NCBI RefSeq assembly: GCF_005503445.1
Contig: NZ_SCOH01000017.1
Span: forward strand, 1-64,000
Origin: Chitinivorax sp. B
GTDB lineage: Bacteria; Pseudomonadota; Gammaproteobacteria; Burkholderiales; SCOH01
Direction of reading: 5' to 3'
Length of the DNA: 64,000 nt
How positions within the stretch are numbered: position 1 is the stretch's first letter; every line of letters begins with the position of its first letter. Below the pieces are notes generated by a model. That model had not been told where the DNA came from, made no database searches, and was given only the letters and a program-made list of their open reading frames with translations. The position numbers were made by a program, and so were the translations under genes. Shown here one piece after another: positions 1 to 10,160 of the stretch.

Positions 1-3000
1 GGTGTAGATCGAGGATGACTGCGTCAAAGTGCTGGTTTCTCAGGGCCCCTCGTGCTGCGGCCAGCGAAATTGCAAGGGTCACTTGATAATGGGCCTTGGT
101 CAACAATTCGGCATAGTGTTCAGACTCCACCGCGTTGTCTTCCACCAGCAAAATACGTTTGGTCGCGTTGGCAAGCTGCCCGGTCATGCGTTGCAATACG
201 CCCAATAGATCGGACAGATCAAAGGGTTTCACCAAGTAGTCATAGACGTCTCGTTCCTGCCAGTCATTGGGTCGATCCAGGCAGGAGACCACTTGTACAG
301 GGATATGGGTGCCGATCACTTCGCGCAGTTGTCGCAATACGTGCCAGCCGCTCATGTCCGGCAGTAACAGATCCAATATGACCCCGTCCGGAGGGTTGCG
401 TTTGGCCATGTCCATCGCTTGGGCGCCATTGCTGGCAACTTCAGTCTGCACACCAATTGATTGTGCAGTGTTGACAATGATATTGGCCAGCATTGCGTCA
501 TCTTCAATCACCAATAGCCGACCACCATCTGGTTTGTCGAGCGGAGCAACGGTGGCGACTTGTTCGTTGCTGCTGGTGGATCGGTAAAGCGGAGGCTGAG
601 ATTGAATCGGAATGTAGGCAGTGAAACAACTGCCGCCCGTTGGTGGGTCGCTCAACCTGACATCGCCACCCAGTAATTGGGCCAATTGTCTCGCAATGGT
701 CAGCCCAAGCCCGGTGCCGCCAAAGCTTCGACTGGTGGAGCTATCCAGTTGACGGAACGCTTCAAAGATCAGTTCCCGCTTGTCTTGTGGAATGCCCGGC
801 CCCGTGTCAGTCACCGCAATGGCCAGCCATGGGCTGATATCGTCAGATGTGGGATAGGGAGGGGTGTCAATGGAAAACAACTCAATATCGACTTGCCCAC
901 GTTCGGTAAATTTGATGGCATTGGCCACCAGATTTCGAACCACCTGATGCAGGCGCTTGCTGTCAGTCACAAAGTGGGCGGGCGTACCAGGCTGGACAGT
1001 TACCTTCAGCTGTAGACTCTGTCGGTCGGCCATGGGTTTGAACGACCGCAACAAATTGCTGGCCAGTTCCTGCGTACTGACTTGATCCGCAGCCACAGTC
1101 ACCCGTCCTGCTTCGATCTTGGAGAGATCCAGAATATCGTTGATCAGGGCCAATAATTCAGATCCGGAGCGATAAATGATATCGGCGTGTTCTGTCTGGC
1201 GGGCGGTCAGGTTCTGATCCCGGTTTTCCCGCAGCTGCTCGGCCAGAATCAGAATACTATTGAGTGGAGTACGCAGCTCATGGGACATATTGGCCAGAAA
1301 CTCGCTCTTGTAACGATTGGCCTGTTCCAGTTGTTCCGCCTGTTGTCTCAATCGCTGCTCGGTCGCTTTGCGATTGGTGATATCCGTAATCAAGCAGAGC
1401 ACGAACATGCCACCATCGGTATTGATCGGATTCAAGCCAATTTCGATTGGAAACTCCGAACCGTCCTTACGTAAACCAAACAAGTCGCGATCCGCGCCCA
1501 TTGGTCGGGCATGTTGTTCACGCAAAAAGGCAGCGCGATAACCCGGATGTTGGCTGCGAAAACGTGTTGGAATCAACATTTCAATGGCCTGACCCAGTAG
1601 TTCATCACGTGGATAGCCAAACCAGCGCTCCATCATGGAGTTGACCAGCTCGATATGCCCCAGGTGATCCACCATCAGAATGGCGCTGGGAACGCTTTCC
1701 ACTACTTGGCGGAAGCGTTCTTCCAATCGTTTGCGGATCGAAATGTCGATGACTGAACATAAGGTCACGGCGGTGCTGTCCAGATCGGCCGGTGTCAGCT
1801 GGACTTCAACGGGGAATTCGCTGCCATCGCGTCGTCGGCCGCATAAGTCCTGATCCGGCCCCAGGTAGCGTGGCCCATTGCCGGAAAGGAAATGGGTTGA
1901 GCTGTTTTGCATGGCATCGGTGTCGGCATGGGTCCGAGGGCCGATCAGCGAATTGATCTGTTGGCCGTGCAAGGTCTCCACGCTGCTGTCAAACCATTGG
2001 GCTGCCGTACTGTTGGCCATGGTGATCCGGCCATCCCGGTCCAGTGTCAGGATGGCGTAGGGAATGGCCTCCAGCGTGTTGTGCAGCCGGGCCTCCTGTA
2101 ACTGGCTTTCCTTGGCATGGTCGGCAACCCGTTGTAATTCCAACCTGCGGGCACGCCCCATCTGGGCCATCATGCCGATGCTGAGCAAGGTGATCAGGCT
2201 GCCTGCCACCAATACCCAGATGGCACGATAGGAGGTCGCGTTCTTCATGAAGGCATCGGTGGCCTGGATGTCCAGTATCCAGCGGTGGCCGACGATATCC
2301 ATCGACTGCTGGGTACGAAATGGGGTGGGCAAGGTTTTGCCATCACCATAAATCAATGGGCGCTGAGGCGTGCTGTCGTAAATGTTCAGTTTCAGCGGTA
2401 AGGCAGTCATGCCCGCGCCGGCTACCAGCTCATGGATGCGACAGGCTGCATACACCCACCCACCCAGGCGAGGGTCATCTGCGGCTGGCATGGTCGTTCG
2501 ATTGCCGCCGCCATAATAGGGCCAATACAGGAGGAATCCTGGTGCTTTGCTTCGTGACTTGTCGTAAAACAACACCACGCTGGCAGTCGCTGCGGCACGT
2601 CCCTGCCGTGCGGAGAGTTCGAGGGCTTCGCGACGGGCAGGTTCACTGTAGGCATCAAACCCAATGGTCGGCAGATAGTCGGATCGCGGCGGGTAAATCA
2701 ATTCCACAATGGCATGGTAGGGGCGTTGACCCGGTGGATGGATACGAAAGTCTGAATGCCGGCTTTGCATGGCCGCTTCAAATCGCGGCAATTGTCCTGC
2801 CGGCACACGTCGTGCAAAGCCGATGCCCAGTAGGCCTGGATGGGCATCAAGCAAGGACTGGCTCTGGATGTAGTCGTGGAATTCGGCAGGCACCACCTCG
2901 CCACGTGCATTGAAATGGGAAACCAAGCCGCGCAGTACCTGTTGATAGGTTTCCAGTCGTTCACTCAAGCGGGCTTGCAGTTGCCGTGACTTTTCCTGAA

Positions 3001-3145
3001 AACGTGCTTCGGCAATGGCACGATCCTGATGATGGATGACCCAGGCAATGGCCAGCGTACTGCAGCACAGGATGATTGCCAGCAGCGAACTGAACATAAG
3101 GTGTCGTGATGGTGTCCTGATGAGGTCCGGCAGGCCTTGGCGCAT
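1..3145 (-). CDS. Membrane hybrid sensor histidine kinase (CHASE-PAS-PAS-HisKA-HATPase-REC-REC), 3' end outside window
   Basis: About 1048 residues are visible and the frame is still open at base 1. The start at 3145 is chosen because AAGGAGG lies 8 bases upstream. Order: N-terminal membrane helix (about 15-37), periplasmic CHASE-like sensor (about 60-300), second helix (about 305-328), two PAS domains (about 350-465 and 472-590), HisKA with H-box FLANMSHELRTPLNS (phospho-accepting His622), HATPase with DTGPGIP (about 778) and GGTGLGL, then a receiver with VILDLLLPD (Asp925) and a second receiver (from about 996) cut by the edge after VILDL. This is a hybrid kinase that would sense a periplasmic ligand and pass phosphate through its receivers; the output partner is not visible. 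It is divergent from the thioredoxin gene to its right. The ligand cannot be inferred. Confidence 0.93.
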   Translation of the reverse strand, partial: MRQGLPDLIRTPSRHLMFSSLLAIILCCSTLAIAWVIHHQDRAIAEARFQEKSRQLQARLSERLETYQQVLRGLVSHFNARGEVVPAEFHDYIQSQSLLDAHPGLLGIGFARRVPAGQLPRFEAAMQSRHSDFRIHPPGQRPYHAIVELIYPPRSDYLPTIGFDAYSEPARREALELSARQGRAAATASVVLFYDKSRSKAPGFLLYWPYYGGGNRTTMPAADDPRLGGWVYAACRIHELVAGAGMTALPLKLNIYDSTPQRPLIYGDGKTLPTPFRTQQSMDIVGHRWILDIQATDAFMKNATSYRAIWVLVAGSLITLLSIGMMAQMGRARRLELQRVADHAKESQLQEARLHNTLEAIPYAILTLDRDGRITMANSTAAQWFDSSVETLHGQQINSLIGPRTHADTDAMQNSSTHFLSGNGPRYLGPDQDLCGRRRDGSEFPVEVQLTPADLDSTAVTLCSVIDISIRKRLEERFRQVVESVPSAILMVDHLGHIELVNSMMERWFGYPRDELLGQAIEMLIPTRFRSQHPGYRAAFLREQHARPMGADRDLFGLRKDGSEFPIEIGLNPINTDGGMFVLCLITDITNRKATEQRLRQQAEQLEQANRYKSEFLANMSHELRTPLNSILILAEQLRENRDQNLTARQTEHADIIYRSGSELLALINDILDLSKIEAGRVTVAADQVSTQELASNLLRSFKPMADRQSLQLKVTVQPGTPAHFVTDSKRLHQVVRNLVANAIKFTERGQVDIELFSIDTPPYPTSDDISPWLAIAVTDTGPGIPQDKRELIFEAFRQLDSSTSRSFGGTGLGLTIARQLAQLLGGDVRLSDPPTGGSCFTAYIPIQSQPPLYRSTSSNEQVATVAPLDKPDGGRLLVIEDDAMLANIIVNTAQSIGVQTEVASNGAQAMDMAKRNPPDGVILDLLLPDMSGWHVLRQLREVIGTHIPVQVVSCLDRPNDWQERDVYDYLVKPFDLSDLLGVLQRMTGQLANATKRILLVEDNAVESEHYAELLTKAHYQVTLAISLAAARGALRNQHFDAVILDLH

Positions 3146-3772
3146 GAGCGGCGCCTCCTTTCTCGTGGGGCTGGTGGTGCAGTGGCTTGCTTGTTCGTAT
3201 AGGCCGGGCCATTGCCGGCCGACCGGTAAGTGGATGGAAGGCAGCGATCGATGCGGGAATTGTCGAAATTTTGCACGGTATGTGAATTGTCGGCAGCGCC
3301 GGGTCATACCGTCGTGTAGTCGTTGCCCGCTAGCAAGCTACACTCAACATGTAGTTAATCGGCAGGTAGAAGTCAATCAACTTGCTTTATCAATAAATGC
3401 GTATTCGATAAATAATTAGTCAATATAGGGCAGTGGTGAGATTATCAGCGGTGCTGCAAGTGAAATTCGCCGATGGCATTGACCCTGTTGGCCCTGCCGT
3501 AAGATGGGTCAGGCAATTTTCACATTGTCTGTCTGCGCATAGGTGGCACAAGATAGCGACATCACACCTATTGAGCCATTCAATGAGCTTGTCAGGCTGG
3601 TGGTCGTTTTGGGTGTCTGCAGCATTCAAACCCAGACTTTTTATCCCATTCGTCGCGGCGAGTGAGTATATTGGGTTGTAAGCCGCACCAGTATTAGGTT
3701 TGGTCGTGAAGTCACTACTGGCTGGATGGGTTCTTGCATTATCATCACGTTGTTATTTCTTCTGGGGGTAGC
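3146..3772. other. Divergent intergenic region, no gene seen
   Basis: This stretch of about 630 bases separates the divergent hybrid kinase and thioredoxin-fold genes. It is richer in A+T around 3350-3425 than its flanks and must hold promoters for both genes, but no clear -35/-10 pair stands out. Short open frames here have no ribosome site and no recognisable protein pattern. Confidence 0.5.
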
Positions 3773-5344
3773 ATGAAGCCTTGGCCGTTTCTGTTGTTGA
3801 CCCTGTTTGCTGGTGCTGGGCCATCCCTGGTGTTGGCGGGCGATGCTGTTCAGGCTGCTGTCGCGACGCAGGTTGTACATGGCATCGATTGGCAAAAAGG
3901 AGATGTCGATGCCGCTTTTGCCATGGCTAAAGCGGGTAACAAACCTTTATTCTTGTATTGGGGCGCGGCATGGTGCCCGCCCTGTAATCAAGTTAAATCC
4001 ACCATTTTCAATCAGCGCGCTTTCATTGATCGGTCCCGGGCATTTGTGCCGGTCTATCTGGATGGCGACAGTCCGAGTGCCCAACAATTGGGCGAGCGGT
4101 TCCAGGTGCGCGGTTACCCAACCATGATCCTGTTCAAGCCGGATGGCACTGAAGTGACCAGGCTGCCCGGTGAGCTGGATGTGCAGCGTTATCTGCAAGT
4201 GCTGGATCTGGGCATGACAGCGGCGTTGCCTGTCAAGACCGTACTGACACAAGCGCTTGCTGGTCAGGCCGGGTTGGGCGTGGATGTTTGGCGCATGCTG
4301 GCCGACTATTCATGGGATACCGATGAAGCCAGATTGATTGACCCCACGCAACGTGCGCAAACGCTGTTTTCCTTGGGGAAGGCATGTCCACAGCGCGAGT
4401 TGGCAGTCAGGTTGATGCTGAAGTCACTGGCGGCTGCCAGCAATCAGCAAGGTTCATTGGACGATGTTGCATTGCATCGGGCTGGCAAGCATCTCGGTCA
4501 GGTATTGGCCAATACACGGCTCAGTCGCCACAATTTTGACATTCTGACTGGCTATGCGACGGATATTTTCCCGTTGGTGGCTGACAAAAGCCTGCCACGA
4601 GCGCGCTTGATGCAATCTTGGCAACGCGTGCTGACACGGTTGGGGCAGGACACCACCTTGTCCGCCACGGATCGGTTGTCGGCATTGGCTGCGCGAGTGG
4701 GTCTGGCCAAACTGGATGGTGCTGATGGCTCACTTGATACAACTTTGTTGAGTGCGGTGCGCGAGCAGGTTGCTGAAGCGGATCGTGTCACGACTGATCG
4801 TTTCGAACGGCAGTCGGTGATCAGTGCGGCGGCTTATGTGTTATCTGAGGCTGGCTTGATTGCGGAATCCGATAAATTGTTGACTGCCGAGCTGGACCGC
4901 TCACATTCACCGTATTACTTCATGCTGTCGTTGGCGGGCAATGCCAAGAAACGTGGTGACAAGGCCCAGGCACTGGCATGGTATGAAAAAGCCTATACCG
5001 CAGCGGAAGGCCCGGCCACACGGTTGCAGTGGGGTGCGACCTACATCGGGGGGCTGGTCGATTTGGCGCCAGACGACGAAGCCCGTATCGACCAGGCGGT
5101 GACCGCAGTACTGAGTGAATTGAATGGCCAGCAGAATGTGTTGTATGAGCGTAATCGCCGTTCGCTGGAGAAAGTCATGCAGAAACTCGCCACCTGGAAT
5201 CAGCAGGGGCAGCATGCTGCAGTGATTGCACGTGTCCGTAGCCAACTGGATGGCATCTGCAATGGTCTTGTCAGCGACGACCCGCAACGGGCGGTTTGCC
5301 AGGCCTTGATTGGCGCAGTGGCGCGTCCGGCTGGAGATGGCTGA
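3773..5344 (+). CDS. Exported thioredoxin-fold protein with long helical C-terminal region
   Basis: 523 residues. The ATG at 3773 follows GGGGG and opens a clear signal peptide (charged N-end, hydrophobic stretch, A-x-A-like end near residue 22-30); an upstream in-frame ATG at 3734 would bury the signal. Residues about 35-150 form a thioredoxin fold with active-site WCPPC at 67-71 and the cis-proline segment GYPTMIL (Pro116). Residues about 170-520 are helical and repetitive, like tetratricopeptide-type repeats. The redox motif indicates a periplasmic thiol-disulfide exchange role; substrate and partner are unknown. It has no operon partner: the repeat element follows directly. Confidence 0.85.
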   Translation: MKPWPFLLLTLFAGAGPSLVLAGDAVQAAVATQVVHGIDWQKGDVDAAFAMAKAGNKPLFLYWGAAWCPPCNQVKSTIFNQRAFIDRSRAFVPVYLDGDSPSAQQLGERFQVRGYPTMILFKPDGTEVTRLPGELDVQRYLQVLDLGMTAALPVKTVLTQALAGQAGLGVDVWRMLADYSWDTDEARLIDPTQRAQTLFSLGKACPQRELAVRLMLKSLAAASNQQGSLDDVALHRAGKHLGQVLANTRLSRHNFDILTGYATDIFPLVADKSLPRARLMQSWQRVLTRLGQDTTLSATDRLSALAARVGLAKLDGADGSLDTTLLSAVREQVAEADRVTTDRFERQSVISAAAYVLSEAGLIAESDKLLTAELDRSHSPYYFMLSLAGNAKKRGDKAQALAWYEKAYTAAEGPATRLQWGATYIGGLVDLAPDDEARIDQAVTAVLSELNGQQNVLYERNRRSLEKVMQKLATWNQQGQHAAVIARVRSQLDGICNGLVSDDPQRAVCQALIGAVARPAGDG

Positions 5345-5351
5345 ACACGGT

Positions 5352-5502
5352 CTGAGAACCTGTTCAATATCTTACTGCGCGACCACGATCGGGGCTCATG
5401 TGTTGCTCAACATCCTCATGTATCACACATACACTCCGGTTTTTGCGCTGTGCTTCACCACCGCTGGTAGCCGCTCATCACAGGCCTTGAACAGGTTCTG
5501 AG
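5352..5502. repeat. 151-bp intergenic repeat element with terminal inverted repeats (copy A)
   Basis: The element is bounded by CTGAGAACCTGTTCAA (5352-5367) and TTGAACAGGTTCTGAG (5487-5502), which are inverted copies matching at 15 of 16 positions. Its left interior (5360-5416) aligns without gaps to 28723-28779 at about 44 of 57 bases, so it is a dispersed sequence. It codes for no protein. It resembles a miniature, non-autonomous element or a REP-like intergenic repeat; no target-site duplication is evident. It lies directly after the thioredoxin gene, where transcripts could fold it. Confidence 0.65.
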
Positions 5503-5568
5503 ACTGGGTGCCCGCAAGGCAGATGCTACTTTGTATGAAACTTTGAAACTTGATTGCTAGGAATCAGT

Positions 5569-6234
5569 ATGTCCCGACGTACCCTGAATCTTGACGATAC
5601 CTTGTATCACTATGTGTTGAGTCATTCGTTGCGAGAGCATCCAGAACAGACAGCATTGCGTGAAGTTACCGCACATCACGAGCGCGCGGGTATGCAGATC
5701 TCGCCGGAACAAGGGCAGTTCATGGCTGTGCTGGCTCGCCTGCTGGGGGTGCGCCGTGCCATCGAGATTGGCGTGTTTACCGGCTACAGCGCCATGACCG
5801 TTGCCCTGGCGATGCCGAGTGATGGTTATTTGCTGGCGTGTGATATCAGCGAGGAATACACCCGGATCGGTCAACCGTATTGGCAGCGTGCAGGCATCGC
5901 CAGCAAGATCGATCTGCAACTGGCGCCAGCACTGGAGACGCTGGATGCGCGGCTAGCTGCCGGCGAGGGGGGAAGCTACGATTTCGCCTTCATTGATGCG
6001 GACAAGCGCAGCTACGACGGCTATTACGAACGCTGCCTGCAGTTGTTGCGTCCAGGTGGTCTGATCCTGATCGACAACGTATTGTGGGATGGTTCGGTGG
6101 CCCGACCTGCGGAGGAGGGGGATGTCGATACCCTGGCGCTGCAGGCCCTGAACCGCAAGTTACATGATGACGCCCGGATCGATGTGTCGATGTTGCCTTT
6201 AAGTGATGGGGTGACCTTGGCACGTAAACGCTAG
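5569..6234 (+). CDS. O-methyltransferase (caffeoyl-CoA/catechol O-methyltransferase family)
   Basis: 221 residues, the usual size for family-3 O-methyltransferases. The ATG at 5569 has AGGAA upstream; an upstream in-frame TTG at 5554 is less likely. Visible family motifs are the SAM-binding AIEIGVFTGYSAM, then FIDADKRSY carrying metal-binding acidic residues, and LLRPGGLILIDNVLWDG. It transfers a methyl group from SAM to a hydroxyl of a small aromatic or similar acceptor in the cytoplasm; the natural substrate cannot be read from sequence. It stands alone between the repeat element and lapA. Confidence 0.9.
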   Translation: MSRRTLNLDDTLYHYVLSHSLREHPEQTALREVTAHHERAGMQISPEQGQFMAVLARLLGVRRAIEIGVFTGYSAMTVALAMPSDGYLLACDISEEYTRIGQPYWQRAGIASKIDLQLAPALETLDARLAAGEGGSYDFAFIDADKRSYDGYYERCLQLLRPGGLILIDNVLWDGSVARPAEEGDVDTLALQALNRKLHDDARIDVSMLPLSDGVTLARKR

Positions 6235-6459
6235 CCCACTGCAGGCAGCCGACTGTGCTGCCTGTGTCATTGCTTGCATACCCACCTGGATTTGTACGGC
6301 TGCCAGCATTTGCCCATCAAGTCACGCCAGCTATTGTGTGGTTTTTTGTGCTAAACAATACGTGGCGTGTGTCAACTTCTCGGGTCAAACCTACCTGTAA
6401 CTGTCACCTATCGGGTAAAATGGCCGGCTATTCGGACCTGCCAAAGAGACCTGACCGTG

Positions 6460-6750
6460 ATGCGCTATTTCATCTGGGCCATGCAGTTCATTGTTTTTCT
6501 ATTGTTTCTTGGGTTTGCCCTGCACAACAGTCAGACTGTGTCGCTGCGTTACTTTCTGGGTTATGAGTGGCAGGCGCCGCTGATTTTGATGCTGTTGGTG
6601 TTTTTTTGTATCGGTGCGGCATTTGGCCTGTTGGCGGGGCTCGGGCAATTGTTGAAGCTACGCCGTGAAATCCTGGTGTTGAAAAAAGAACTCCGCAATC
6701 GGAACTCGGTCACTCAGACGGGGCCTCAGCAACCTGACATCGTGCTCTGA
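6460..6750 (+). CDS. lapA: LapA-family inner membrane protein
   Basis: 96 residues. The start at 6460 is chosen because it gives the family's short N-terminus before the first membrane helix; longer upstream frames are non-coding. Two hydrophobic helices (about 3-20 and 41-63) are followed by a basic/coiled tail (LLKLRREILVLKKELRNR), the DUF1049/LapA pattern. In enterobacteria LapA works with LapB in controlling LPS synthesis through LpxC turnover. The gene is directly followed by lapB, which supports the assignment. Confidence 0.88.
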   Translation: MRYFIWAMQFIVFLLFLGFALHNSQTVSLRYFLGYEWQAPLILMLLVFFCIGAAFGLLAGLGQLLKLRREILVLKKELRNRNSVTQTGPQQPDIVL

Positions 6751-6834
6751 TTCATGCCAGGTTTGCACGGGTCGGTTTCCTTGCAGCCGATCCCCCTCTT
6801 TCTGCCATCCCATTTAGCTGATTAGGATACCCGC

Positions 6835-8004
6835 GTGGATATGGAGTTGTGGTGGCTGATATTGCCACCCTTATTTTTTGGCCTAGGCTGGCTTGCAGCC
6901 CGAATTGACATTCGCCAGTTGCTACGCGAAACCCGCAAGCTGCCTTTGGCCTACTACAAAGGCTTGAACTTCCTGCTGAACGACGAGCAGGACAAAGCCA
7001 TTGCCGAATTTGTCGAGATCATCAAATCCGATCCGCATTCAGTCGATTTGAACTTTGCGCTGGGTAGTATGTTCCGTCGCAAAGGGGAGCATGAGCGTGC
7101 CATCCTGATTCATCAGAACCTGTTGGCACGTAATGACATCAATCCCGAGCATCGATTGAAAGGTCAATATGAGCTGGCGCTGGATTTCGTCAAGGCAGGG
7201 CTGTTTGATCGCGCGGAAGAAATGTTGCAGAAGCTGACTGGTTCAAGCTATGCACGTGTCGCGAGTCAGCAGTTGCTGGATATCTACCAGCTTGAGAAAA
7301 ACTGGGAAAAAGCCATTGAGACTGCAAACCGGCTGGCTGATGGCACGGCTTCATTCCAGAATGAAGTGGCGGAATTTCACTGTGAAATGGCCCAGCGTGA
7401 TATTGCCAACTCACAGCCGGAACAAGCCAAAACCAATCTCAACAAAGCATTGCAGATTCACCGTAAGTGTGTGCGTGCCAATATTCTGTTGGGTGATATT
7501 GCATTGGCGGAGGGTGATTTCGAGACGGCTATCGATTACTGGAAGCGCATTGAAACTCAGGAGCCGCAATACTTGTCTTTGGTCGGCACACGATTGATGG
7601 ATGCCTACAAGCAGGCCAATCGCGCTGCCGAGGGTTTACAGCTGTTGCGGACCTACTTGGGGAGCTATCCCGCTCTGGATATCCTGGATCAGGTCTTTCA
7701 GGTCATCAGCGAGCAGGAAGGGCTTGATGCAGCGAAGGAATTCCTTTACGCCGAACTAAGACGCAACGCGTCGATGTTGGGCTTGAAATCCTTGGTGGAT
7801 GTCGAATTGAACTATGTTGCAGCCGAGCGCCGGCCGGATCTGGAAGCGATTCGTAGCCTGCTGCATGACAACACCAAGAAGCTCGCCATGTATCAATGCC
7901 AGCAATGCGGTTTTCGCGCGCGGCAATATTACTGGCATTGCCCAGGTTGCGCTGGCTGGGAAACCTATCCGCCCAAACTGGGGGGTGAAGGCAGTGCACA
8001 TTAA
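6835..8004 (+). CDS. lapB: LapB (YciM) LPS assembly/regulation protein: membrane anchor, TPR repeats, rubredoxin-like metal site
   Basis: 389 residues, the normal family length. It starts at GTG 6835, with AGGAT 8 bases upstream; ATG at 6841 is an alternative. An N-terminal helix (about 4-20) anchors the protein; residues about 40-350 are TPR repeats; the C-terminus has two Cys pairs, CQQC and CPGC, forming a rubredoxin-type metal site. LapB bridges FtsH and LPS enzymes and lowers LpxC levels in studied enterobacteria. It lies between lapA and pyrF, a common gammaproteobacterial and betaproteobacterial order, and the LPS theme continues downstream. Confidence 0.93.
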   Translation: MDMELWWLILPPLFFGLGWLAARIDIRQLLRETRKLPLAYYKGLNFLLNDEQDKAIAEFVEIIKSDPHSVDLNFALGSMFRRKGEHERAILIHQNLLARNDINPEHRLKGQYELALDFVKAGLFDRAEEMLQKLTGSSYARVASQQLLDIYQLEKNWEKAIETANRLADGTASFQNEVAEFHCEMAQRDIANSQPEQAKTNLNKALQIHRKCVRANILLGDIALAEGDFETAIDYWKRIETQEPQYLSLVGTRLMDAYKQANRAAEGLQLLRTYLGSYPALDILDQVFQVISEQEGLDAAKEFLYAELRRNASMLGLKSLVDVELNYVAAERRPDLEAIRSLLHDNTKKLAMYQCQQCGFRARQYYWHCPGCAGWETYPPKLGGEGSAH

Positions 8005-8013
8005 ATTCATATC

Positions 8014-8733
8014 ATGACGGACAGTATGACACCTCATCACGATCCTAAAATCATTGTGCCGCTGGATTACGCGGATGCGGCCAATGCCTTGCAATTTGTC
8101 GCCCGTGTCGACCCTGCCCTGTGCCGCCTGAAGGTAGGCAAGGAGCTCTTCACGGCTGAGGGGCCACGTTTTGTCGAGCAGCTGATCGGCAAGGGGTTCG
8201 ACATTTTTCTTGACCTCAAATTCCATGATATTCCCAATACCGTCGCCCAGGCTTGTAAAGCTGCCGCCGGACTGGGTGTGTGGATGGTGAATGTTCACGC
8301 TTTGGGTGGGCGGAAGATGATGGAGACCACGCGTGAGGCGTTGGCCAACGTGTCGCACCGCCCCTTGTTGATTGCCGTGACGGTATTGACCAGCATGGAT
8401 GCTGTACAACTGGCGGAAGTTGGCTTGCCCGGGGATCCGGCAGCCATGGTAGCCCGTTTGGCCCAGTTGACCCAAGATTGTGGCCTGGATGGTGTGGTGT
8501 GTTCTGCGCAGGAAGCAGCACAGTTGAAGGCGCAGCATGGCGCAGATTTCAAACTGGTTACGCCAGGCATTCGCCCGAAAGATGCCAGCCTGGATGATCA
8601 ATCCCGCGTGATGACGCCAGAAGAGGCCGTTCGCGTTGGCGCTGATTACCTGGTAATCGGTCGCCCCATTACCCGTTCTAATGATCCCCTCGCAACGCTG
8701 ATGCGTATTCGCGATGCGATCGCAATGGCTTGA
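8014..8733 (+). CDS. pyrF: Orotidine 5'-phosphate decarboxylase
   Basis: 239 residues, typical for class I PyrF. The active-site signature [12 protein letters not shown] is intact, with an upstream catalytic lysine region (LKVGKELF) and the phosphate-binding end VTPGIR and YLVIGRPI. It makes UMP from OMP, the last step of pyrimidine synthesis. It starts 9 bases after lapB and ends 16 bases before ugd, so all are probably co-transcribed. A second ATG at 8026 could also serve as the start. Confidence 0.95.
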   Translation: MTDSMTPHHDPKIIVPLDYADAANALQFVARVDPALCRLKVGKELFTAEGPRFVEQLIGKGFDIFLDLKFHDIPNTVAQACKAAAGLGVWMVNVHALGGRKMMETTREALANVSHRPLLIAVTVLTSMDAVQLAEVGLPGDPAAMVARLAQLTQDCGLDGVVCSAQEAAQLKAQHGADFKLVTPGIRPKDASLDDQSRVMTPEEAVRVGADYLVIGRPITRSNDPLATLMRIRDAIAMA

Positions 8734-8749
8734 GTAAAGGAACCTCTCA

Positions 8750-10072
8750 ATGAAAATCAGCATTATCGGTACCGGCTATGTCGGTTTGGTGACCGGCGCT
8801 TGTCTTGCCGAGATGGGCAACAATGTCTTGTGCCTGGATGTTGATCCACGCAAGATCGATATCCTGAACAAGGGTGGCATCCCGATTTATGAGCCGGGCC
8901 TGGAAGATATGGTCAAGCGCAATGTGGCTGCAGGTCGCTTGGCTTTCACCACCGATATACAGGCCAGTGTTGCCCACGGAACACTCCAGTTCATCGCCGT
9001 GGGTACACCGCCGGATGAAGATGGTTCTGCCGACTTACAATATGTGGTGGCGGCTGCCCGTAATATTGGCCGCCATATGGCGGATTACAAAGTCGTGGTC
9101 GATAAATCGACTGTACCGGTTGGTACGGCAGATCGTGTTCGTGAAGCCATTCGTGAGGAATTGCAACAGCGTGGAGCGCAAATCGATTACAGCGTTGTGT
9201 CCAACCCTGAGTTCCTGAAGGAAGGGGCGGCGGTGGAGGACTTCATGCGCCCAGACCGTGTGGTGATCGGTGCGGATGACGAACGTGCGCTGACATTGAT
9301 GCGTAGCCTGTATCAGCCGTTCCAGCGCAACCATGAGCGTATCATCACTATGGATGTTCGTTCTGCCGAGTTGACCAAGTATGCTGCCAACGCGATGTTG
9401 GCGACCCGCATCAGCTTCATGAACGAGCTGGCCAATCTGGCGGAAGTCATGGGTGCTGATATCGAGCACGTCCGCAAGGGTATCGGCTCGGACCCGCGAA
9501 TCGGCTACCACTTCCTTTACCCGGGTGTGGGGTATGGTGGTTCTTGCTTTCCGAAGGATGTACAGGCGTTGCAGCGTACTGCCAGCGAAAATGGCATTGA
9601 TCTGCATGTGTTGAATGCAGTCGAACGTGTCAACGATGCTCAGAAATTCCGAGTACTGAACAAGTTGGAATCGCACTTTGATGGTGACCTTGCAGGCCAT
9701 CATTTCGCGCTGTGGGGCTTGGCCTTCAAGCCCAATACCGATGATATGCGTGAGGCGCCCAGCTTGGTGATCATTCGTGGCTTGCTGGCACGTGGTGCCA
9801 CGGTTACTGCCTATGACCCGATTGCTACCGACGAGGCACAACGTATTCTGGGTGGGCTGGAAGGTGTGCGCTATGCGAGTTCGCCAATGCACGCATTGGA
9901 AGGGGCGGATGCATTGGTGATCGTCACCGAATGGAAAGAGTTCCGCAGTCCAGATTTCCCTGGTATCAAAGCTGCGTTGAAGCACCCGTTGGTAATAGAC
10001 GGCCGCAATATGTACGACCCAGCGTTGGTTCGTAGTTTCGGCTTGGAATACGATGCGATCGGGCGCAAGTAA
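8750..10072 (+). CDS. ugd: UDP-glucose 6-dehydrogenase
   Basis: 440 residues. The N-terminal Rossmann motif is [19 protein letters not shown]; the catalytic cysteine lies in [16 protein letters not shown]; the C-terminal UDP-binding domain starts near residue 315 with [16 protein letters not shown]. The enzyme oxidises UDP-glucose to UDP-glucuronate with two NAD+, supplying acidic sugars for LPS, capsule or aminoarabinose. AAAGGAA lies just upstream of the start. It is in line with pyrF, the heptose kinase gene and hldD, so it forms part of an envelope-sugar block; galU, which makes UDP-glucose, is at 42 kb. Confidence 0.96.
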   Translation: MKISIIGTGYVGLVTGACLAEMGNNVLCLDVDPRKIDILNKGGIPIYEPGLEDMVKRNVAAGRLAFTTDIQASVAHGTLQFIAVGTPPDEDGSADLQYVVAAARNIGRHMADYKVVVDKSTVPVGTADRVREAIREELQQRGAQIDYSVVSNPEFLKEGAAVEDFMRPDRVVIGADDERALTLMRSLYQPFQRNHERIITMDVRSAELTKYAANAMLATRISFMNELANLAEVMGADIEHVRKGIGSDPRIGYHFLYPGVGYGGSCFPKDVQALQRTASENGIDLHVLNAVERVNDAQKFRVLNKLESHFDGDLAGHHFALWGLAFKPNTDDMREAPSLVIIRGLLARGATVTAYDPIATDEAQRILGGLEGVRYASSPMHALEGADALVIVTEWKEFRSPDFPGIKAALKHPLVIDGRNMYDPALVRSFGLEYDAIGRK

Positions 10073-10160
10073 TCAACGGTCAGCCAATGGCCATGCCGGC
10101 GTTGTTGGCCTTGGGTGAAGATCCGGGCTTTCGTCGGGTAATCAGTATGAGGGAAACACA

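Noticed and set aside
3433-3681. 82-residue open frame in the 3.1-3.8 kb gap
   Set aside because: No ribosome site, no conserved pattern, and composition like non-coding flanks.
5969-5974. Run of six G inside the O-methyltransferase gene as a phase-variable tract
   Set aside because: Too short for frequent slippage, and the gene is intact.
7756-8763. 335-residue minus-strand open frame opposite pyrF and lapB
   Set aside because: It mirrors two well-supported genes, has no ribosome site and no recognisable protein pattern.
9035-9985. 316-residue minus-strand open frame opposite ugd
   Set aside because: It is an antisense shadow of a highly conserved gene.
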